NCBI GenBank assembly: GCA_949752735.1
Contig: OX457046.1
Span: 38,341,149 to 38,405,148 of the forward strand
Direction: 5' to 3'
Source of the DNA: Lumbricus terrestris
Taxonomy: Eukaryota > Annelida > Clitellata > Crassiclitellata > Lumbricidae
Length of the DNA: 64,000 nt
Positions within the stretch are counted from its first letter, which is position 1; every line of letters begins with the position of its first letter. Under the pieces are notes generated by a model. That model worked only from the letters and a program-made list of their open reading frames with translations, did not search any database and had not been told where the DNA came from. The position numbers and the translations under genes were made by a program. Below, piece after piece: positions 48,840 through 64,000 of the stretch.

Positions 48840-49853
48840 AATTAGGCCAATCGGATGCCATCGGAGTTTGGTTAATAGGCTAAGATGTGGACATCATAAT
48901 TAGAATTTTGTTGCACATACCGATACATTTGTTCGAGACCCCCTCCCCACTATACGCACCCGTACGCAAATCTCCAAAACCCGGTGACCCTCCCTGCGTA
49001 CGTAATATATGGACAGCCCCTTGAAGTGCTAGCTATTCAGAGGTGCTCTCAGCGTGACAGCCCCACCCCAATTATCCATTAACGGTTGTAATACTAGACA
49101 CAGTAACTCTACTTGATTTGAGCTTCAAAGACCGTTTTACGGGTAACAGGTCTCTATCGTGAAGAGACATTAATTGTGTAAATAAAAATCTACAGTTACT
49201 TGCGTTCAGTTTCTGATGTTTTAACTATATTTTATGGGCCTGGCATTGCAGAACAGTGGAACAGCAAACAGAAAGGAAGTGCCACATGGCTATCACTTTT
49301 CCTGTGCATTTATATTGCAAGAAACTTCGCCACTGGTTGCACTCTGCCAGTGCCAGTCCCAAGCCTGGATAAAGGAGGAGGGCATCGCTAATGGTCTTTG
49401 TTACCACACAGTGACGTTAAACTGCAAATACTACTACTATATTGCAAGAGTTGAATGTCAGAAACAGAACTGCATTGTTTCACAAGATGTGTACAGCTGT
49501 GTACAGCTTGATGAAGACATCTAACCAAAAGAGTCAAAACACAGCAGCTCAAATGGTTATGGCTTGCCACTTGCTGTGTTTTGACTTTTCAGGGCAATAA
49601 TAAATTGTAATAATTTATTATTATAATTATATACTCATGTCTGATGTATCATCTCATAACCATCAAAATATATAAGCTGTTATTGTTAAATAAAGTTGTA
49701 AATAGCGCACGGTGACATCGAATGTGAATCTGAGGCGATGTCAAAGTGCTTGAAAGCCAAGAAGAAATAGTGCACATACGAAACCATTGACTGTTAGGTC
49801 TGAGATTTAAATCCCACCATGGAATAAATTTGTATCGAGATCTTTCCCCACTT

Positions 49854-51596
49854 CAAGGGCGGATACAGAAATTTTGGAAGGGGGCCAAAATTTTCGGTCT
49901 TGGGTCCAGAGCCGTTTTAAGGCACAGGCCCGCGAGGCCCGGGCCTAGGGCCCCGCGCAACAGGGGGGCCCCGCGGCGACCCAAAATGCTACATTGCATA
50001 ACAAATTAGCAACATGTTATACGAACTTTAACGTGTGCTAAGCTTAAATTTATTTTACACAGTACACTTGTAATACAAAGATTGATGTGCTCTAGCTGTG
50101 TATAGGCCTAGGTTCTTCTATCAATATTAATAAACGTAACAAAATGACACACATGCCCATAGAAGGCATGAATAGAGTACCGGCACTCTATATCTGAGAC
50201 TGAGAGTTTGAGACGGGAATCGGGTTACGTTCAGTGTTTAATCTAAGCATCTCCCAGTGTGGAAGGAACTTCACCCAGAAATGACTACCCAAAACATTTG
50301 ACCAAATTATAAGTTTGAATTGCTGCTTAAATTATTGTATAATACACGAACTCTAGTAATATACCGTGATATTATTTACTATTGTATGATATTATGACGA
50401 TAAAATCTATTAATGTAATAATATGATACAATCATCTTACAATGAGTATAATTTACTGTTAATATTTGTACAAGTACTATTTTTGTAAAACCAATTTTCG
50501 ACTTTTTAGTGCTACCTTTCAAATTTAAAACTGTCGAAATTTAAAAAGGTTTTGTTACTTGAACACTTAGTAAAACAGCATCATTAGGCCTACTACATGA
50601 CTTCCAGATTTTGGCGGTTCTTCCTTGGTTTGTGTAACATTTGTGGCAATTCCGAGAACTGTAGGCCTATCCTCCATGGTCAACAATACAAGCCTTTTTA
50701 GCAACGCGCGGGAATAAGTCAATTCCAATGCAAGAAAGTAGGTCTTATATAATTATAGCCTAGATCTGTCTGCAGTTATTCGTTAGGCTACTAGGCCTAT
50801 TATGCTGTTGGCCTAATGGTCCAGAAGCAGCAGAACTGAGTTGCTGAATTTGATACGTCAAGAAATTATGATTGTAATAATAATTATATTAATTTTATTG
50901 AAACTTTCAACCACTCTTGTAATCAGCACTGAAATAATAATCTGTAATTTTGCTTAGATCCCAGCTTACAATGCTGCATGTGGCCTATCATTACAATGTG
51001 GAAACTGAATAAGGAATTATTATAATTGCAAGAACAATCATAGAAGTCTTAGACTAGGCATGTCAGCACTGCGAATGTTGAGCAATTTTGTAAAGATGGC
51101 AGCTTAAAATGCAATGTGAAAATTCAACAATTTCTGACTTCATGGAGGGACACATTCGGACATTCCTTTCCCATAGCCCTCCCGTCTCGGCGCTACACGT
51201 CTCGAGCAATCGACCGACAAAAATGTGTGTGTAAATACTTGTTCTCCGTCCCCAGAAACCTTGATTTGGCTAGAGTAGATTAGACTCGTGGATATGTTTA
51301 GGATTAGGGTTTGTGCCTAGGGCCCCAAAACTCCTTAAAACGGCCCTGCTTGGGTCGTCTTGGTCGCTGAAAAATCTGATGACCTTTTTTTTATTTGTTC
51401 AATTTCCGAGAAAAAGATACCGTTTTAGCCGCCAAAAAAGTTGATGACCTTTTTTAGTCATCAGTCATCCTGGTTGGAGTAATGGCCTCTCTACTATCCT
51501 GCATTAATGGCTTGTTGAAACCAAAAGGGAGCCACGTCCCATGCACTTTTTAAATGGGAGGCCATGGCCGGATTGGCCCCACTGGATTCGCCCTTG
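49854..51596. mobile_element. hAT-like element, CAAGGGCGGATAC family, interrupted by a nested insertion
   Basis: Left end CAAGGGCGGATACAG, right end inverse GGATTCGCCCTTG; flanking CCCCACTT and CCTCACCT match at 6 of 8. Without the inner element it is about 293 bp. A relative is at about 16565-16883, and a fragment at 20395-20465 shares GACCAAGACGAAAATTTTT. Confidence 0.75.
49907..51348. mobile_element. 1.44-kb hAT-type element nested inside another
   Basis: Exact 8-bp duplication CTTGGGTC at 49899-49906 and 51349-51356. Inverted ends CAGAGCCGTTTTAAGG and CCTTAAAACGGCCCTG, followed inward by GCCTAGGGCCCC on both sides. The 1.3-kb interior has no transposase I can recognise, so it is non-autonomous. 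It contains several TAGGCCTA words. Confidence 0.9.
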
Positions 51597-51619
51597 CCTC
51601 ACCTGCACCCTTAGCAAAC

Positions 51620-51834
51620 CCAGCAATGAGTACGCTGCTGGTGGATATAAATCAGATCAAGGGAGAGAGGAGGAGGAGGACTGGCCACCCATCCACCCTC
51701 ATAAGCCGTGGTCAAGTAAACGAAGTCGCCAGTGCGTCATAGCCATGGTCGCCCCTCTGGGTTACCCTACGGGGACTGCTCCTCTTCTTCAGCAGCTAAA
51801 CAGACAACCAGCAACAGTTCTAAACTTCTTTTAA
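51620..51834 (+). CDS. Possible orphan terminal exon, unknown protein
   Basis: An acceptor-like pyrimidine stretch (CTGCACCCTTAG) precedes about 70 open codons ending in TAA. The peptide begins KPSNEYAAGGY, has an acidic run (REEEEDW) and continues PPIHPHKPW. No upstream exon was found and no family is recognised. It could be chance, an alternative 3' exon, or transposon flank. Confidence 0.2.
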
Positions 51835-53430
51835 TCTTTTAAACCTCCACAGAAGAATCCACAATAATTATTTACAGCAACTTGGAAAGACGACCGCTTG
51901 TTTTATACACAGCTCATATTAACACAAAACCCGACACACGACAAACGTAATACATGGACAACAGTAGCTTTCTTCCCAAACCAGTTTCATTAGTTGCGAA
52001 CAATCAACACAAATGAGACGAATATCATAAATAAAGTCTGTTTTTGTGCAGTAGCTGTAAAATTAATCACGATAAGATCAACATGTTGCATCTATAGGTC
52101 AAATTCTGCTTTACATTACACAGAAAAAGATACAAATTCACATGTCACATAGGTTAAATTCTAACCTGGGACTGTATAATATATTGAAGGGATTATGGAG
52201 CCGCAACCTGTCAGCCAATCAGACTTATACATGTGTCACAGTTGATGTATGTAGTCGTTTAGCAGGGTAATTTTGAACAGAGTTGCATCGTTTTGCTGTT
52301 TTTTTAGTCGTCATTGGTATAATCACCCATTATCCTGCAAAAGTCCGGGATGTAGCCTTAGACATAATCTATGTCGATGACTTGTTTGTCACTAATTGTC
52401 ATGGCTTCATATCTATCCCATTAGTAATAACAGTCCCAGTTCTAAATGACCTTTCAAGAAAGAAGATACAAATTCACTTGTTACATAAGTTAAATTCTAA
52501 CAGACCTTGCTTGGAAGGAAATACATAACTTACCAAACACCCAATTCAAAAGATATTTACACGTACATGGAATTGGCAAATAAACTTCACATATAAGCAA
52601 CAAGTTCTTAACTGTACAATACATGCAATTGTTTGGAGCTTTAACCTATTACACAAAACACCCAAAACTCAACTCAAACAGGATGAAAATTATTATGAAA
52701 TTGCCTAAATCTTTACAAGTAGTAATAAACGCAAGGCGACGCAAGCCAATGCGCGACAGCTCAAAACCGCCAAAGACGCTACTGTAAAAGATATGCTGCA
52801 ACAAGCCCAACCAAAAACTAATACAGATCTCTTCAATCGATTGAGAAAACCCGAGTGCTCCAACATTTATTTATAAATAACATTTATATGGCACTACTTT
52901 AAGGGCAAACTAACCAGGAGCATTCTCTGTGCTAGTAGCATATGATGTTAATTGTCATCAAGGGTTGAAGTTTCATCATTCAGCAAAAAGATGCACAGAA
53001 AAGATGAAGGGTCCCCACTAGCAAGCACATATGTACATGTAGAGCCCAGCCAACAGAATCTCGTTAACAATGGACAGACAGACATGTGACAGTTAGACAG
53101 CAGAATGTGAGCTATGCTCCCAACGTGAAATTCTCAACAACATTACATAAGAATAATCCTAATAATATAATAATAATAATAATAACAACAATCTATATGG
53201 CGCTGTAACTGCTACAATGGGAGACAATATATATCTGGCCACACAGAGCTGCCTTACAATGTTGCCTTACTACAACCAGACGGATCTAGAACTTGACTGT
53301 AGGCTGGACACAGCACACACAAATATCCTGAACAAGACATACTTTCCAAGAAGACAAGTTCCAGTAGGTAGTCGCTGCAAGGAACAGTCATGGCTAGGAC
53401 ATGTTTGTGTCATACGCTTGGCTGCTTAGG

Positions 53431-53644
53431 CTCAGAATATAAGAGTAGATGGCTAACCGTAGCCAAGGCTACTGATAGCCTCAGTGTGTAAGAGTAGATG
53501 GCTAACCTTAGCCATGGCTATACTTAGTCTCAGTGTATAAGCGTAGATGGCTAACCTTATCCATGGCTATCCTTAGCCTCAGTGTGTAAGAGTAGATGGC
53601 TAACCTTAGCCATGGCTACCCTTAGCCACAGCATATAAGAGCAC
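53431..53644. repeat. 49-bp minisatellite, four copies plus a partial
   Basis: Unit CTCAGTGTGTAAGAGTAGAT continuing GGCTAACCTTAGCCATGGCT. The centre of each unit is the palindrome TAGCCATGGCTA, exact in two of the copies. Confidence 0.9.
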
Positions 53645-54256
53645 ATAGCTTGTCCTCTCATTTGCGGTCTGCGTACTTAATGCAGCCAAGTTAGCTGGGG
53701 ACACAAGTGAACCAACTGCGCGTGAAATATACGCTGTTAACAAAATTATGTGTGCGCATGCACACAAACAAACATGCACAGGTCAATGTAAAACTGGGTT
53801 TAGGTTCAGCCTAGAAGGGAAATGTAAACCCCATACAAACTACTCATGAAGTACCTTGGTATCAGTGCTAACTACACATGATATGATCTCTGTTATATAA
53901 TACACATCAACACAGTTCAATAAGATGTAATTAGAATATATACCAGTAATACCAGCGGAACAAAAGAACTAGAACAATGCCTTGATTTGTCAGAACATCA
54001 GATCAGAACAAATGGTCATCACGTCTTCACGCGCTCATGACAGTTTCAATCAGGGTTGTAGCGGCAAAATGAGAGGAGAGTACGCACAACAGTTGATTAG
54101 TCTGCAGGTCATTTTCCCGTTTATTAAACACAAATGTTTACGATTTATGTATTGTTTTATCTCCGTTAACCTCTATTCCAGAGGGCTCTTCCCCCATTGA
54201 CTCTCTGTCAGAGAAAGTAGGCCTCTCAAAATTGCAGATCCCTGCCAGCTGGCCAA

Positions 54257-54365
54257 CATATATATATATATATTATACATTTATAATATATCATATATAT
54301 ATATATATACACACATTATATATAATCATATATATATATACAATTATATATATATATATATATAT
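54257..54365. repeat. AT dinucleotide microsatellites
   Basis: Several (TA)n runs separated by short non-AT islands (ACACACAT). Confidence 0.95.
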
Positions 54366-55332
54366 TATATTCTGCACTTATAAGGTAACATTTTGAAGGT
54401 GCAGGTTGTAGGAAATCAGTTCCAGCATGAGGTTTCATATAGACAATAGTTAGGAGTAAATCTGTTACATTACATCTGCGTTTAAACAAGTACTTTCCAA
54501 CTGCACTGTCTGTGTGGCTCGTGTGCAGAACAGATATAATTATATATATACACAAAAGCTCTACTCATACTGACGATAACTAACCACAAAAGCAAAGTTC
54601 CGAGTATTCTGTTTAGCTTGATTACACACACGCACAAAACAGACAAACAGACAGACACACACATGCACAGAGAGACACAAACCAGCAGACAAACCATTCG
54701 ATGTTTTAAAAAGGAATGTGACAGTTAATAAATAAGATTATTTATAGGAGTCCAACAGACAGATGATGTGATGTGGAAATGACGAAACAACGACTCAAAT
54801 CCATCGAATTGTAAAAAGTAATCAAAATATATCTATACACTTCCTGCGAAATTTCAACTGTCCATAAGAAGTTACTCAGGAAAAAATTGCGAATTTCTTA
54901 TGAATTACAATCTGCTGTTTACAGTATATATAAACAAGAGCACCAGCACATAGGGGCAAGAGGGAGCATTAGCCCCACACCTGAAAAAATTGACACCTAT
55001 TTTCATACTATTCTTTGGATTTTAACACATTTCTTCGGACTAAATCACTAATGGTACTTATGATATCTACCGTAAAAAGTTGTAAAAAGTGTTCTCAATT
55101 TTAATTCTTCTGAGAAAATCCTGTTTTTTAGATGTTTTTTTCGTCTAATTTATTTCAGTTATAATTTTTTAAATTTTTTTATATGTGACCATATTTATTG
55201 ATTACATGTCTGCAATTATTTCCCTTCATTTTATTTTCGTCCGATATCTCTTAGCAGTCTCCGTACTTTCAAGGAGTCCGCTAATTCGGGACACTCTATT
55301 TCACCGTTTTACTTAGAGTAAGTTGTGTTTAT

Positions 55333-55383
55333 TTTAATTTGAATCAGCAAACTGGTAATACCAGTTTGCTGATTCAAATTAAA
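55333..55383. other. Perfect inverted repeat, 25-bp arms, 1-base centre
   Basis: Arms 55333-55357 and 55359-55383 (right arm TACCAGTTTGCTGATTCAAA and onward) are exact inverse complements around an A at 55358. Intergenic, beyond the ATP2C1 3' end. Confidence 0.92.
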
Positions 55384-56570
55384 TTGCATAAACAAGGTTT
55401 TCAGTATTAGACTGTAGTAAAAAAAGTAACAAAGTTTAATAATTATTAGTTTTCCGTTTTTTCATCTTTTTCCGTTTTTTCAACAATTTTTTGAATAATA
55501 AACACGTTTCATTTCGTTTTCTATTCCGTTTTTATCGTTTTAAACATCTATAAATGATGCAAACGAATTTTTATAACTATACAATAAATTATGTTGTTTA
55601 TGGCATAAAAACAAAGTTGCCAGCACACAGGAGCAATCAAGGGGGAGCATTGCACACCCTACTTTATAGACTAATTTTGGATTTTAACAAATTCCTTTTA
55701 ATTAAACACAAATGATATTAATGATACACAAATGATACTAATGATACACAAAATGAAACTGAGATATGTAATTTTAGACGACCGCATTGAAAAATCCCCA
55801 TGTTCTTAATTTCCTGTTTTGCATTTTCAAGCTCTTGCTGAAAAATTAAACCAGGACCATTGGTATTCATTGTATTTTGCCCCTCTTGCAAAAGCATCTG
55901 TGGGCGCTCTTGCATATAAACTATTTCGTAACAGTGCAGGAAAACGGAGAATTCCTTTTTAATAATTTATGATAATTTAACAACGTTGACACTTCGATAG
56001 AATTTCGCCGTTTTAGAAGAAACCCACGAACAGCTGATTCAATCCTATTTATGTAATATTATTTAGAGAATAGAATGCTCCAACAAAGAAAATTATTTCG
56101 AACCAAGGCCACCATAACAACTTCAAGTCACCATACCGCCCATTAAGACAAACCACAAACGTCTCTGCCTCTCTTCCTTAACAAAGATCATTTCAACTCG
56201 ATGGTATAGCTAAGTCTGGCCGAAATCACAAACAATCCGACAACGCAGTTACTCAACAAGCACAACCCATAGAACCAAACAATTGCTCAAACACCGACTG
56301 TCAGAATTTCCCAGCGGAAGACATTCCAACTCTCCGGTACATCCGTGCACGTCAACACCGAAAACGGTCGTCAAAAATCTGGCACCAGCGATTTTTGATT
56401 CAGTCAATCCTACAACCACGCTTCATAACCGCAATCGTACACCCCTAATTTCTAAACAGCCGAGCACGAGGGCCCCAGCTTATTCACAAGCGCTTCCAAT
56501 GTCACATACACGAGAACAGTGAAGATTCAGAAGAAAGCTCAGTCCAAACGCGTGTTCCGCCGCCAATTTC

Positions 56571-63847
<7,277 letters not shown>

Positions 63848-64000
63848 CTACACAGTCAAAACGTACAGTAGAATCAAGCTACTTTACTACTGGTTTATTC
63901 ATGAATCGATCCTTCTGAGCATTTATATAGCGCCTCATTTATATAGCACCTGCAAAAAACTGCTTCTTTGGTAGATGGCAGAGATATTTTTAAGTTGAAT

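Larger units (their letters stand above)
47998..49853. other. SIRT5 3' flank
   Basis: Two miniature hAT-type elements (48029-48328, 48587-48839) occupy much of this stretch. AATAAA at 49181-49186 is a candidate poly(A) signal if the 3' UTR is long. An open frame at 49234-49524 has no recognisable domain. Confidence 0.4.
51357..56570. other. Intergenic region between SIRT5 and ATP2C1
   Basis: After the right part of the hAT element that ends at 51596 there is a possible orphan terminal exon at 51620-51834. Then come a 49-bp minisatellite (53431-53644), AT microsatellites (54260-54365), and a perfect hairpin at 55333-55383. The ATP2C1 3' UTR must lie just below 56571. The rest, about 51840-53400 and 54720-56570, is A+T-rich with nothing I recognise. 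Confidence 0.5.

Noticed and set aside
49234..49524. 96-codon Cys-rich plus-strand frame after SIRT5.
   Set aside because: No signal peptide, regular cysteine spacing or known domain, and no splice partner; most likely chance.

Overview
This is nuclear DNA from an animal, A+T-rich, with genes cut into many small exons and introns packed with interspersed repeats. Exon structure and protein sequence of all four genes are close to the vertebrate orthologues as I remember them. The tRNA-derived SINEs, the many hAT-type miniature transposons and the clustered TAGGCCTA words suggest a marine invertebrate, possibly a deuterostome. The species cannot be fixed from the sequence. I see no prokaryotic, organellar or CRISPR content.

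Layout. (1) 2212-24937, minus strand: a complete PIGN gene (GPI ethanolamine phosphate transferase 1). I rebuilt 28 coding exons with consistent reading phase, giving 937 residues. (2) 24940-26496: a divergent intergenic segment holding the promoters of PIGN and the next gene. (3) 26497-36032, plus strand: a complete four-exon CYHR1/ZTRAF1 gene (354 residues). (4) 42685-47997, plus strand: SIRT5, the mitochondrial-type lysine deacylase, with seven well-supported exons and a proposed N-terminal exon. (5) 56571-63847, minus strand: the last nine coding exons of a secretory-pathway Ca2+/Mn2+ ATPase (ATP2C1/SPCA1), whose 5' part lies beyond the right edge. SIRT5 and ATP2C1 converge. The four genes act in unrelated processes (GPI-anchor synthesis in the ER, a zinc-finger/TRAF-like protein, mitochondrial deacylation, Golgi ion transport), so they are neighbours rather than a pathway cluster.

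Between and inside the genes are: eight full-length copies and one truncated copy of a tRNA(Gly)-like SINE; seven short hAT-type elements with readable 8-bp target-site duplications, one of them nested inside another hAT-like element; one 1.2-kb Tc1/mariner-family relic with duplicated terminal repeats; LINE reverse-transcriptase relics; and at least ten minisatellite or microsatellite arrays.

The observations I rate highest are: a 36-bp minisatellite in PIGN whose every unit carries a copy of the exon 26 splice donor in the same reading phase; a GATGACC...AGTCATC module shared by miniature transposons with different termini; an inverted pair of tetranucleotide arrays flanking five PIGN exons; and two perfect palindromes of unknown origin.
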